From: Peronospora farinosa
Taxonomy: Eukaryota; Oomycota; Peronosporomycetes; Peronosporales; Peronosporaceae
Length of the DNA stretch: 64,000 nucleotides
Reading direction: 5' to 3'
NCBI GenBank assembly: GCA_947646735.1
Contig: CANTFK010000208.1
Coordinates: forward strand, 208,574 to 272,573
The notes beneath the pieces were generated by a model. The model searched no databases. It saw nothing but the letters and a program-made list of their open reading frames with translations, and was not told the DNA's origin. Each line of letters opens with the position of its first letter. The stretch's first letter is position 1. The position numbers were made by a program, and so were the translations under genes. Below are positions 40,597-50,504 of the stretch, piece after piece.

Positions 40597-41099
40597 ATTG
40601 ACTGTTTCCCCCTTCTCGTGTCTGCTGCTGAAAGTTTGAAGAAGTAAAGAGGAACTTTAAATCCTTTCTGGTGTCCTGACAGACGTAAGCAGCTTGTTTA
40701 GCGGCCGTTGGCTGTACCAGTAAACTTTGCTGGCCGTTAACCATGAAGCGTCAGTGTTTATGGATTCACGAAAACCATCAGCCAAATGGTAGTGTATGTA
40801 GACGAATTAAAAAGTTTTCACCTTAAGATCAAAGCGAGCGAGCGAGCGAGCGCGTTTCCGACTTACTTGATGAAAGCTCAATAATTCATCGACTATGACC
40901 TGCAATACCTCACCGCATCGTAGTCATTGTTCCTAGTTTTTGGGAGCTTCCTGTTTATCACTCAATGGTAGTGGGTGTGCTGCGAATATTAAGGTGAAGG
41001 TTCCAGAGGACTCTATAAGCAGACTGGTGATTTTCTTGGGATACATTGACCAGGAAGCAGGCATCGCGTAGGATATGAATCTTTTGGTTCTGTAAACTT
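40597..41099. other. Intergenic region with GCGA microsatellite
   Basis: About 500 bp after the dynein gene. It contains a short GCGA tandem (40834-40853). No coding sequence was seen. Sequence resembling the repeat block begins near its right end. Confidence 0.5.
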
Positions 41100-41215
41100 G
41101 CGGCACTACTATTACAGTAAGTGTGGTGGAAATACTAATAAGAATACTATTAGTATTTGTCTGCGGCACTACTATTAAGTGTGGTATAAATACTAATAAG
41201 AATACTATTAGTACG
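41100..41215 (+). repeat. Tandem duplication, about 63-bp unit
   Basis: Two consecutive copies begin GCGGCACTACTATTA (at 41100 and about 41163). Each contains AATACTAATAAGAATACTAT, itself an imperfect hairpin. The second copy lacks 5 bp and has small substitutions. It marks the left edge of the hairpin-rich repeat block. Confidence 0.75.
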
Positions 41216-41371
41216 CTTTGTGCTATTTCTACCACACCCTATTGTGGCGCTTTTGTTACTATTTCCACCTCACCATAATTCTTGTTTCAATAATACACAA
41301 CACAGCACCACACCACCTGACCAACACGACATCATGGCCATTCTCAACACACAGACCGTCTTTGCGTCAAA

Positions 41372-41579
41372 AAGTATGGACGGGAGGCAAGTTTCGCATC
41401 TACAATCAAACTGTAGCAGAGCTCCTTGATCAGGGAAGACTTAAAGGCTAAAAGTCTTTTAGTTCTAAAGGACTAAATAAACCTACGGCTAAGATCCACT
41501 TAGTTCTACTGCACTAATTGAACGATTACGAAGCTTCCCGTTCTACGGAACTGGGAGAGACTTCTTCTGTCTACGAGCT
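41372..41579 (+). repeat. Left copy of a 208-bp direct repeat flanking Copia
   Basis: This 208-bp sequence ends at the 5-prime LTR. It recurs with one substitution (GGACTAAAT versus GAACTAAAT) as 47330-47537, directly after the 3-prime LTR. It is not part of the LTR, because the primer-binding site and polypurine tract bound the LTRs exactly. The segment belongs to the older hairpin-rich repeat. Confidence 0.9.
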
Positions 41580-41955
41580 TGTTGTGATATGTTCCTCCCA
41601 AGTTGAAGTCGTTGGAACATTTCACGTCCGTTTACACATTTCACGTCCGTTTACCGATTCCGATGGTGAAACGTGGAAACAATGGAGAAGGGAAACGGCG
41701 GAGATCAGAATGGGACGAGTCGACAACTGGACGAGTTGACAAACGTTGGTGACAAGGTGGCGGCTCGCAGGTTAGCTGCAGCCGCATACATGAAAGCTCG
41801 AAAGCTCAGTCAGAAAAGTGCAAAGTGCAAGGCAAGTCGTCAGTAGCCAGAAAGAGCTAAACGAAGTAATAGATATCTTTGAGTGTCAAGAGATATATCT
41901 CTATATCTAGCATAGCTGGACGCTAGAGAGACTGCAATAAAGCGAGATTGCAACA
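41580..41955 (+). repeat. Copia 5-prime LTR
   Basis: 376 bp, starts TGTTGTGATATG and ends GATTGCAACA. Identical by eye to the right LTR except that it has one copy, not two, of the 16-bp unit GACAACTGGACGAGTT. Confidence 0.95.
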
Positions 41956-42103
41956 GGGTTATGAGCCCAAGCCTGAGCAAGGCTTAAGCATAACCAAGAA
42001 ACGGCGACGCATTTACAGGCTAAGGCTGTAAGTGTTTGAGTGCAAAGAAAGACTCCGTTTGTCAGGAAGGACAAACGTAAACTTACCTAAAAGCTGGCAC
42101 AAC

Positions 42104-42682
42104 ATGTCAAACAAGGTAGAGCTGAACAAATATGGACGACCCGTAGGGTGGCATGGGCAATCCTGGGCGTACTACAAAGGGATGATGAAACTGACCTTTG
42201 AGGAAAAGGATGTGCTGGATTATGCTACGGGAAACAAGATTCTCGTAGGTAACGCAAGTGCAAACGAAGTGAAAGCGTTTCGAGAGGCACAAGTAACAAT
42301 CAAGCAGCTTATTCTTGCTTCCCTATCAATGGAGTTGGGGCAGCGTGTGATGACGAAAGCAACTGGCACCGAGATGTGGAAATACTTGGAAGACTTTTAC
42401 GAGGGAAAGACAAATGCTGCAACGAGAACAAACCAAGAAATTATTCTTTACAACAAGTTAAACGCGATGAAGTGCAAACCTAATTGGGACGTTGCGCAAC
42501 ACGTGGAAAACATGTTCATGATTAAAGATCAATTGGTCGCTGTGAACGCAGGTATTCGGGACCCGATCTTTACGCAGATGTTAATTCGATCGTTGCCGGC
42601 GAATGCGCGCTTTGATCGTTTGAGAGGCATGGTTGAAAGCGGGGACGACAAGGTGGACACTTCGGAAAAATTGAAAGATTAG
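42104..42682 (+). CDS. Copia gag
   Basis: Gag capsid-type region of the Copia polyprotein. The first ATG is at 42104 (MSNKVELNKYGRPVGW). The text includes WAYYKGMM, GTEMWKYLEDFYEG, and the conserved LNAMKCKPNWDVAQHV and LIRSLPANARFD, typical of UBN2-type gag. The frame ends at TAG 42680-42682 after EKLKD. Pol resumes in the same frame at the next codon, so the stop is either a nonsense mutation or a read-through stop. Confidence 0.9.
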   Translation: MSNKVELNKYGRPVGWHGQSWAYYKGMMKLTFEEKDVLDYATGNKILVGNASANEVKAFREAQVTIKQLILASLSMELGQRVMTKATGTEMWKYLEDFYEGKTNAATRTNQEIILYNKLNAMKCKPNWDVAQHVENMFMIKDQLVAVNAGIRDPIFTQMLIRSLPANARFDRLRGMVESGDDKVDTSEKLKD

Positions 42683-45600
42683 ATTTTGCGAATGGATAGT
42701 TTTAACAAGTGTGATCGGGAGCTTGGTGCCCATGGTGTCATTGGAAATGTGCAGGACAATGGAGGCAGTCAAACATCCAAGAACCGGCAAAACGCTAGCT
42801 GTGCAAGATCACATATCGGAACCAGAAAGTTAATAGCTGCCGACAAAGTACTCCAAAGCACGACTTCACAGGCGGATAAGCAGCATGGAAACTGCTTTAA
42901 TTGTCATAAGCCTGGACACCGCATGAGAGACTGTCCTATAATGAAGAAACCAAAAACGAGTGATTATCAGGTGGCATTTGCACAGCATCCGAAGAATGAG
43001 CTTGCGGATGGATGTCAAGAAAAGCCGGATGAACTGATGGTGATGGCACAGAACAAGCTGTCAACGAGGGAAAATACTCCAGACAGAAACTGCACACAAC
43101 GACAATGGTGTCTTGACAATGCGTCGAATGTACATGTGGCTTCTGATTTACGATACTTTATTGATTATAGCGCATTTGATAACAATGCACAAGCTCAATG
43201 TATCCGAGGATTTCAGAAGCACTTTAAAACAAAGCCGATTGGCCAGGGAACCGTTCAGATACTTGTTCAAAACGGATCAAGCAGCAACATGATAACACTT
43301 TATGACGTATTATACGTTCCTGACTGTATGAATTTAATTTCTCACACACAAGTCGAGGACCAAGGACATACTGTGAAGTATTGCATCCGAGAGGGAGAAA
43401 GATTCTACGAGCTTTGGCAGCATAATCGGAAGCTGCTGAACATCAAAAGAGATGACTGTGGTCTTTTCACATTTAATGCCATCAATGATTTTCTATCACA
43501 AACGAGTGACAGGGGTGAACTGCTGATCACAGATAAGTGCTTCCGTCCTCAGGTAAATCATACGCGCGCACAAGGGCACGCTGATATCCAACGGTGGCAC
43601 GAAAGGCTGGGCCATCTTAATCCACAGTACGTGAAGCTCATGGCAGATCGCAAGCTAGTAGACGGAATGTCACTAAGCCCAAAACAATTTATTGATTGCG
43701 AAGCATGCCACATTGGTAAAGACCGACAACGTACACGTCATAAGCATTTGAAGCGTGATATAACGACGAAGAATCAAGTGATATTTGTCGATTTACTTTT
43801 TCCGAAGTACAGCTCAAGCCCAAGAGCGTATAAGGCGGTACTTGTTGTAGTAGATGGATACTCCCGGTATACTACGGTGTACCCACTTTACTCAAAGAAC
43901 GCATCGGAAGTAAATACAGCCATCAAACGATACATTTCCTGGGCAGAGCGTCAATTTCCCGCAAATAAGGTCAAGCAAGTGATATCTGACGGCGGAGGGG
44001 AATTTGTAAATGGGGAGATTATCCTTTGGTACAGAAATGTTGGCATTGAGTTCTTACCAAACCCACCTCATGGATCACACTTGAACCTGTGTGAGAGAGC
44101 ACACCAAACCCTAATTCACATGATGAAGGCAATGATGGCGTCCGCAAAGCTACCAAAGTCGTTTTGGATGCACGCGCTTGAGATGGCGACGTACCTGAGA
44201 AATAGGGCATACTGTCGGTCAATCAAAGAGACTCCATACAGAATGATGATGAACAAGAAGCCAAACCTACATGGTATAAAGAAGTTTGGATCTCTCGCTT
44301 ATGTCCATCAAGCGAACAACCCATCTCGGAAGAAACTAGATGATAACTGCAGAATTGGTTTTCTTTTGGGGTACCTGGAAGGACAAGCAGGATTTAAAGC
44401 TTATTTTCCAGCAGATCAAGTGGTTCAACACGTTTTGGATGCTTCGATCAATGAGGATATAGTATACGGTGACCGATATCATGAAGGATATGCTGTCGCC
44501 GTATCAGATTGGTTGTCACGTACAAGCACGGATGATGAAAATGGAGCGAGTATGGAAGTCGACAGCAATGACGAAAGTATTGCGTCAGATGAAGACAGCA
44601 TGGAAGTCGACAGCAATGGCGACAGTATTGAGTCGGATGATGACAGTATTGCGTCGGATTGTGAATCGATCCCGATTGACTATGAGAGCAAGTCATCAGC
44701 AATCGAGTCATCACCAAAGTTTGAATTAGTTGATGTGGATTCAGTGGAGACCAACATTGATATTCCTGTAATTCGGGATACACTCGATCTGAGTAATCAG
44801 AGCCCTATGTGTGCCAATGCCAGTGATGATGCAATTCAAAAACATCATACAAGCAAGCCCTCTAGCTTGGAAAGTGAAACGACCCACGATACCGAAACAG
44901 ATGTTGACAGTCAATCAGCTGCCGAAAATTGCGACAAGGTGAGTTGTGACTATCGGTCAGAGACATCCGACACTAGTAATAGCGAGGATGAGGATGAAAA
45001 TGTACATGCAGATACGGAACTACCTACCACATCCAAGGATACAGTACGTTCACGCGAGGGTGCGACGACGAGTGAGTCCAGCAATGACCTGATGGATACG
45101 TGTATGATTCCTGAAATAATTACTGGAGAACGTAGGAAAGTTTTGGATGCGGAGCTAGAGGATGTCCAAGAGATAAAACGACGGCGCGATAACAAAGGAA
45201 GGCCACAGAAAATGGTCTTACGCCAGTCAACAGAGCGCCGATACCCGTCGTGGCTTGAGAGGTACCTTGTGAATGCTGCACTCCGTGAAAATAGCGAAAG
45301 TCTTACAGCGAGCCGTAGATGGCGAGCAAATGAGACCAAGATTCCCAAAAGCTTTACTGAAGCGATGAAGACGCCGCAAAAAGACGAATGGTATAATGGT
45401 ATGAAAAACGAAGTGAACGCCATGTTTTCTAAGGGAGTATTGGTTCCGATTGATGAAACAGAAGCCCCGGCGAAGGCAAACAAATTAGGATTAATGTGGA
45501 GATTCCAAGTGAAGACTGATGACCAAGAATTCATTACTCGTTTTCGTCCTAGACTTGTAGGATACGGAAACCATCAGCAGCCAGGAATTGACTACGTGGA

Positions 45601-46906
45601 ATCATTTTCGCCTGTCGCACGGATTGTTACCTTTCGAGTGTTGGTGGCACTAGCCACAAAATTCGGACTGGTTTTATATCAAGGAGATGTACAAACAGCA
45701 TACTTGAATGCGAATTTACAGATCAGGCAATATGTCCGAAATATACCAGGATTCCCTCAACCACCAGGAATCATCTATCGAGTGGACAGAGCGCTCTATG
45801 GCTTGCATCAGTCAGGAGCCGAATGGAATGAAGAGATTGATAACTGGTTGGTCACTCAAGAGTTCAAACGTAGTGAGACTGAGCCTTGTCTTTACTTCTA
45901 CTGCAAACATGCAGTACTGGCTCTTCTCATGTTATACGTCGACGATGTGGTATTAGCGACTGATTCTAAGGCATATAAGGCATCGTTTTTTGAAGCCATC
46001 GACGCGAAATATGGTTTTAAAGATGGAGGAAAACTGCACTATTTTTTAGGCATCAATGTCGAGCAAGATGAGACGGACACGTATATTCACCAAACGAAAT
46101 ATTGCAAGGAAGTTCTCGAGAAAGTTGGCTTTGGCGAAGCACACGGTAGTGCAACTCCTATGGAGACCAACACTAGATACAGGAAGTGCATTGAACCAGC
46201 TGAAGACACTGATTTTGATTATCGAGGAACTATTGGATCGTTGATGTACTTGGCGACTACTACAAGGCCAGATATTGCGTATGCTGTGGGCTACTTGAGC
46301 CGTTTTGTGAGCAACCCATCACGAAAACACTGCGGAGCCGTCAAGCGAGTATTGCGATACCTATCTGGTACACTACAAACCGGCATAAGATACACACGAG
46401 ACATGGGAGCAAACGAAGATGTTGTCATTACTGGATATTGTGATGCTGATTGGGGCAACGATCCCGACTCAAGAAAAAGTGTCACCGGATTTGTGCTTAT
46501 GATGGAATCTGGAGCTGTCGCATGGGCTGCCAGACGTCAAACAATAGTCGCACAATCAACCGCAGAAGCCGAATATGTGGCAGCATGCGAAGCGTCCATG
46601 GAGGGTCGCGGAATTGCAAATATGCTCAATGAGATTTTACACTGTATACAGGCACATGCTGTACTAACGATGGGCATTGACAATGCGGCAGCTATTTCGT
46701 TGGCATGCAAACCCACACATAGCAGCAAAACAAGACACATTGAGCTAAGATGGCATTATGTGCGCGAACAAATTAAGGCTGGGCATATTTTGGTAAAGAA
46801 AGTGTCCGGAACAGAGAATCCTGCTGATATGTTCACAAAGGCTCTACCGAAGCGCAGCCTAGCGAAGTATCGAGCCGACATTGGCATGAGGATTTCACAA
46901 GAGTAA
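42683..46906 (+). CDS. Copia pol (zinc knuckle, protease, integrase, RT, RNase H)
   Basis: About 1,407 codons open after the TAG. A CCHC knuckle CFNCHKPGHRMRDC lies near 42,890. The protease active site reads LDNAS rather than the usual DSGA/DSAS (about 43,114). The GAG-pre-integrase motif is WHERLGHL (about 43,600) with CEACHIGK. Integrase has the acidic residues in FVDLLFP, SDGGGEFV and NLCERAHQT. A long acidic Ser/Asp linker spans 44,500-45,110. RT carries YVDDVVLATD (about 45,934) and RNase H ends in TKTRHIELRWHY-like text. The frame is intact to its natural stop at 46906. Confidence 0.93.
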   Translation: MLRMDSFNKCDRELGAHGVIGNVQDNGGSQTSKNRQNASCARSHIGTRKLIAADKVLQSTTSQADKQHGNCFNCHKPGHRMRDCPIMKKPKTSDYQVAFAQHPKNELADGCQEKPDELMVMAQNKLSTRENTPDRNCTQRQWCLDNASNVHVASDLRYFIDYSAFDNNAQAQCIRGFQKHFKTKPIGQGTVQILVQNGSSSNMITLYDVLYVPDCMNLISHTQVEDQGHTVKYCIREGERFYELWQHNRKLLNIKRDDCGLFTFNAINDFLSQTSDRGELLITDKCFRPQVNHTRAQGHADIQRWHERLGHLNPQYVKLMADRKLVDGMSLSPKQFIDCEACHIGKDRQRTRHKHLKRDITTKNQVIFVDLLFPKYSSSPRAYKAVLVVVDGYSRYTTVYPLYSKNASEVNTAIKRYISWAERQFPANKVKQVISDGGGEFVNGEIILWYRNVGIEFLPNPPHGSHLNLCERAHQTLIHMMKAMMASAKLPKSFWMHALEMATYLRNRAYCRSIKETPYRMMMNKKPNLHGIKKFGSLAYVHQANNPSRKKLDDNCRIGFLLGYLEGQAGFKAYFPADQVVQHVLDASINEDIVYGDRYHEGYAVAVSDWLSRTSTDDENGASMEVDSNDESIASDEDSMEVDSNGDSIESDDDSIASDCESIPIDYESKSSAIESSPKFELVDVDSVETNIDIPVIRDTLDLSNQSPMCANASDDAIQKHHTSKPSSLESETTHDTETDVDSQSAAENCDKVSCDYRSETSDTSNSEDEDENVHADTELPTTSKDTVRSREGATTSESSNDLMDTCMIPEIITGERRKVLDAELEDVQEIKRRRDNKGRPQKMVLRQSTERRYPSWLERYLVNAALRENSESLTASRRWRANETKIPKSFTEAMKTPQKDEWYNGMKNEVNAMFSKGVLVPIDETEAPAKANKLGLMWRFQVKTDDQEFITRFRPRLVGYGNHQQPGIDYVESFSPVARIVTFRVLVALATKFGLVLYQGDVQTAYLNANLQIRQYVRNIPGFPQPPGIIYRVDRALYGLHQSGAEWNEEIDNWLVTQEFKRSETEPCLYFYCKHAVLALLMLYVDDVVLATDSKAYKASFFEAIDAKYGFKDGGKLHYFLGINVEQDETDTYIHQTKYCKEVLEKVGFGEAHGSATPMETNTRYRKCIEPAEDTDFDYRGTIGSLMYLATTTRPDIAYAVGYLSRFVSNPSRKHCGAVKRVLRYLSGTLQTGIRYTRDMGANEDVVITGYCDADWGNDPDSRKSVTGFVLMMESGAVAWAARRQTIVAQSTAEAEYVAACEASMEGRGIANMLNEILHCIQAHAVLTMGIDNAAAISLACKPTHSSKTRHIELRWHYVREQIKAGHILVKKVSGTENPADMFTKALPKRSLAKYRADIGMRISQE

Positions 46907-46937
46907 AGATGTTCCGACACAAGCGTCGGAGGGGGCG

Positions 46938-47329
46938 TGTTGTGATATGTTCCTCCCAAGTTGAAGTCGTTGGAACATTTCACGTCCGTTTACACATTTC
47001 ACGTCCGTTTACCGATTCCGATGGTGAAACGTGGAAACAATGGAGAAGGGAAACGGCGGAGATCAGAATGGGACGAGTCGACAACTGGACGAGTTGACAA
47101 CTGGACGAGTTGACAAACGTTGGTGACAAGGTGGCGGCTCGCAGGTTAGCTGCAGCCGCATACATGAAAGCTCGAAAGCTCAGTCAGAAAAGTGCAAAGT
47201 GCAAGGCAAGTCGTCAGTAGCCAGAAAGAGCTAAACGAAGTAATAGATATCTTTGAGTGTCAAGAGATATATCTCTATATCTAGCATAGCTGGACGCTAG
47301 AGAGACTGCAATAAAGCGAGATTGCAACA
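46938..47329 (+). repeat. Copia 3-prime LTR
   Basis: 392 bp, same termini as the left LTR. It differs only by an extra tandem copy of a 16-bp unit at about 47,085-47,116. Confidence 0.95.
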
Positions 47330-47537
47330 AAGTATGGACGGGAGGCAAGTTTCGCATCTACAATCAAACTGTAGCAGAGCTCCTTGATCAGGGAAGACTT
47401 AAAGGCTAAAAGTCTTTTAGTTCTAAAGAACTAAATAAACCTACGGCTAAGATCCACTTAGTTCTACTGCACTAATTGAACGATTACGAAGCTTCCCGTT
47501 CTACGGAACTGGGAGAGACTTCTTCTGTCTACGAGCT
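47330..47537 (+). repeat. Right copy of the 208-bp direct repeat
   Basis: Matches 41372-41579 at 207 of 208 positions by eye. It continues without interruption into older repeat sequence to 47,740, so this copy represents the original locus on the right of the Copia insertion. Confidence 0.9.
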
Positions 47538-47740
47538 TACGCTCACAAGCTTAGTAAACTTACGGTTTAAAGAACCAAGCGCACGAGGTGCACTAGAAAC
47601 AGAGAGGCTTTGTTTTTACAACTCAAAATGAAGACTGATGTTTATATATGCATTAAGATACCAAACGCAACCTACTCAAGTACCTACACTAGATTAACTA
47701 CTGTAACAGGGCATCTAGTTACACGTAAACATTAAGTAAT

Positions 47741-48190
47741 TGTAATGGGGCACCCTCCGACTATACTGATTACAGTATAGTCTACTTTCACTGATTATAG
47801 TGAAAGCAGGTGCCTCAATTACAAGAGGCAGAGGAAGCTTTACTTCTAAACAAACGCTTAGAAGTAGAGGAAAAGAAAACTGTATTTAATATAGTTAACT
47901 ATCTTAATAAAACTAATCTGTTATAACCTATGTTAACTATATTAAACTACAACTATGTATGTTGACGACTTGCCCTCCACTCATTGCGCGCGTCCATCGG
48001 TCATTGGTCAGCGCGTTGGTTGATATGATGGCCCATATCAACCAATGAGAGGGCATCTCCAACTTCAAGGAGATCTAGGAACACTATTATTAGAAAAGGT
48101 AATATTGTCAAAATATTATTAGTTATAATAATATTTTTATTGACACTTCATATAAGTGTCAATATTATGTAACGGGCTCACCCCGTTACA
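47741..48190 (-). repeat. Gypsy LTR (3-prime in sense orientation)
   Basis: 450 bp with TG...CA ends. It is built largely of hairpins: ACTATACTG/CAGTATAGT, CTTTCACT/AGTGAAAG, TTGGTTGATATG with its mirror, ATTGACACTT/AAGTGTCAAT and GTAACGGG/CCCCGTTAC. It differs from the other LTR at several positions, mainly in its first 120 bp. Confidence 0.93.
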
Positions 48191-48205
48191 TCACCCCCCT
48201 CAACC
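48191..48205 (-). other. Gypsy polypurine tract
   Basis: Minus-strand sequence TTGAGGGGGGTGA directly abuts the LTR start TGTAACGGGG, the expected plus-strand priming site. Confidence 0.75.
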
Positions 48206-48235
48206 AATTGTCACATTAGTGACTGTTTAGTGACT

Positions 48236-50005
48236 ATGGGAAAGGAGAACTTGTTGAATTTTCTTTTAATCCAACATTTTCTCGCTATGAAAAAGTCAAT
48301 GCGCGTCGCTGCTAAGGCAGCTAAGAGCTCGGCTGCACGCCTGTGTGCAGCCGCTACTGAGGCTTCACAGCCTCAGCCAGCAGACATTAATGTGTCTGCT
48401 GGAAGTCAACATCAGCCTGCAACGCCTGTTACAGGTTCACGTAGCGCTTCGCCACGTGAAGATGTTGACCCAGAGTTAGTCGTTGACTACTCAGGTGAGT
48501 CGGATGACGCATCCGGCTCAAAGTCACCTATTCCACTCCCGGGCTCTCCCGGGGGTGATACCTCGTCGTCTAATGTTACGAAGAGGGATCGTGGTACATT
48601 GAGTGAATCAATGTACCGTGAAATGTTCGGGTCGTCTGATGAATCAGAAGACTCGCCAAACGAGTCGAAGGATAGTGACTCGGGTGGAGACCGTAAGGAT
48701 GATGTCAGTGCTTCTACTGACATCAATGCTCATAGTGTCGGTACTTCTGTTGACACTAATGCTCGTGGTGTCGGTATTTCTGTTGACACCACGCAGGAGG
48801 CTTTAGACCGCAACGTATTGCGTCTTGCTCCTGACCGCAAGCCATGGATGCTACCTAAGCATCTGCTTGATCGTTGGTCTGGAAAGACCAACGAACGGTT
48901 CCCCATACCGTTTTTTGATGCGTCAAAGCTTCATGGCCTTGACGCCAGTGCGAAGAACTTTCGCACTGAGAACGATTATTACATCGATGTATTACTTGAA
49001 CATCGATGGTATGGCCCACACAAGAAGCGTGAGGCCGACGCGTTCCTCCAATTTTGGAACGCGTTTATCACCAACGTTTTAAACGTTGGGAAAGAGGCTT
49101 GGTTTCAAAGACTTTTTGCTAGCCGCAATAAGTTTGAGAAACGAAGTACGTCCGGTGCATGCTATCGTTTGCACCGGTTATCTAGAGAGGCAGGCCTGTT
49201 ATGCCTATCTTGGGGCGACCCATGCCCGGGGTGCCTGAGCACCTCGTCAAGAGCGCCTAAGAAGGCGTACCTCCTTACTGAGCCCTGGTGGAGGGCTCGC
49301 ATCTCTTCTGAAATGCGTGAAGGGATTGCTACTTTGCAATCCCTTTACGAGCGCGCTGGGCGCTCGTTTTCCGATGGTCCTTCACCATCGGGTGCCCCTT
49401 GTCGTACTGTTCGACAAGGCCGGGAACGTCGGCCATCAGTTGAGCCCGAGGTTCCCAGCTATCCGCCGAAGGAGGATAGCCACGCCACCGGACGAGATAA
49501 CTCGTCCGACGTCCCTTCACCTCGCGGTGCTTTAGTAAGCGTTCCACGAGGAAGCGCTTCCCACCATGGGAGTCCACCAGCGGATGCGGTGGTTGAGGAA
49601 AAACCCTGTCCGATTCTTTCATCGGACTTGGCTGCTGAGTTAGACGGGTTTGCCCGTGTAACTCGTGAGCTCCGTTGTGATGTTAATCACGAACGGGATA
49701 AGCGTCGCCGCTTAGAGGACATTGTGCGACAGCTTGGGTTTGACCATGAGAAGTCTCGGGCAAACATTGCTGTCGCACTATTGGAGAATGAACAGCGGCT
49801 TCATTCTCTAAGTAACGAGCTGGCGACAGCTCGTCAGGAGATCGTCCAATATCATGGGAAGATATCATCTCTACACGACCAGGTATCGAATCTGGTTCGT
49901 GAAAACAAGAATCTGAAGGGTATTCATGAGAGTAATGGCTATCTTCGTCGTTCGAAGAAGCCGCGTACTGAACGTACGGACGAAGACGTCCCACGTAAAA
50001 CGTAG
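48236..50005 (+). CDS. Intact antisense ORF of the Gypsy element
   Basis: 589 codons from the first ATG, 46 bp inside the LTR and reading opposite to pol. The N-terminal half is Ser/Asp-rich (GSSDESEDSPNESKDSDSGG). The middle is globular-looking and Trp-rich (PWMLPKHLLDRW, ADAFLQFWNAFITNVL, WFQRLF). Residues about 460-560 form a predicted coiled coil (DKRRRLEDIVRQLGF, RLHSLSNELATARQE), and the end is basic (RRSKKPRTER). It overlaps the chromodomain and integrase tail on the other strand, where the sense frame has stops. I recognise no family. It could be a real antisense-encoded element protein or an open frame maintained by the local palindromic composition. Confidence 0.5.
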   Translation: MGKENLLNFLLIQHFLAMKKSMRVAAKAAKSSAARLCAAATEASQPQPADINVSAGSQHQPATPVTGSRSASPREDVDPELVVDYSGESDDASGSKSPIPLPGSPGGDTSSSNVTKRDRGTLSESMYREMFGSSDESEDSPNESKDSDSGGDRKDDVSASTDINAHSVGTSVDTNARGVGISVDTTQEALDRNVLRLAPDRKPWMLPKHLLDRWSGKTNERFPIPFFDASKLHGLDASAKNFRTENDYYIDVLLEHRWYGPHKKREADAFLQFWNAFITNVLNVGKEAWFQRLFASRNKFEKRSTSGACYRLHRLSREAGLLCLSWGDPCPGCLSTSSRAPKKAYLLTEPWWRARISSEMREGIATLQSLYERAGRSFSDGPSPSGAPCRTVRQGRERRPSVEPEVPSYPPKEDSHATGRDNSSDVPSPRGALVSVPRGSASHHGSPPADAVVEEKPCPILSSDLAAELDGFARVTRELRCDVNHERDKRRRLEDIVRQLGFDHEKSRANIAVALLENEQRLHSLSNELATARQEIVQYHGKISSLHDQVSNLVRENKNLKGIHESNGYLRRSKKPRTERTDEDVPRKT

Positions 50006-50504
50006 GATGCGTACGCATCCTGCGTGGCAACTCGATCGTGTATGCGTTGCCTAGGCGGCGCAATACACGAAACGGGCCGATGTACTTGGGAAACAATTTA
50101 TTGCTGCCCACGTTAGTCACTACATGTTTAGGTAGGTTTACTGTTGACAGTAAAACTAAATCACCTTCAATAAATGTCTGAGCATTTGCCCTTCCATTAT
50201 TGTCTGCGTTTCATTTTTGCTTATCCACCGCTTCCGCTATGGAATCTTGCACGAAACGGACTACCGCTTCACGAGTCAGCAGGAAATCCTCAGCTGACTC
50301 GTTGCTTTTGGCTGCAGTGCATTGTGAGTGCACTGCAGAGATATCGGTTACTAATTCAGCGAGAACAATACTGTTCTCACTTGTGATACCTCGAACGATG
50401 CTGACATCTTCAGCATCGTTATCAGTAAGAGCGTCATCGCTCTTACTTTCTTCCTCTTCACCGAAGTCGAATGGTACGACTTCGGTTACTTTCTTGTCGA
50501 CCAT
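49329..50504 (-). pseudogene. Gypsy integrase C-terminus and chromodomain, interrupted
   Basis: Continuation of pol. In one frame: an acidic linker (50,500-50,220), a TGA at 50211-50213, the GPY/F-like module (KLFPKYIGPFRVL, PTFYVGRLRPYV), a TAA at 49683-49685, then a chromodomain (FLVERLLKHRE, YLVRWRGYPPSADSWEP) ending near 49,329. The chromodomain would steer integration to marked chromatin. The two stops interrupt an otherwise continuous frame. Confidence 0.85.

Larger units (their letters stand above)
41580..47329 (+). mobile_element. Copia (Ty1) LTR retrotransposon, near-intact
   Basis: A 5,750-bp element with TG...CA LTRs (376 bp left, 392 bp right). A candidate primer-binding site (GGGTTATGAGCCC) follows the left LTR, and a polypurine tract (CGGAGGGGGCG, 46927-46937) precedes the right one. 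Gag and pol are in one frame with the domain order protease, integrase, RT, RNase H, which defines Copia. The frame is broken by a single TAG at 42680-42682. Near-identical LTRs show recent insertion. No 5-bp target duplication is visible; a 208-bp direct duplication flanks the element instead. Confidence 0.95.

Noticed and set aside
41956..46937. Possibility that the Copia element shares the hairpin saturation
   Set aside because: Only its 5-prime leader (near 41,960-42,030) has clear stems; spot checks through gag and pol did not show the pattern.
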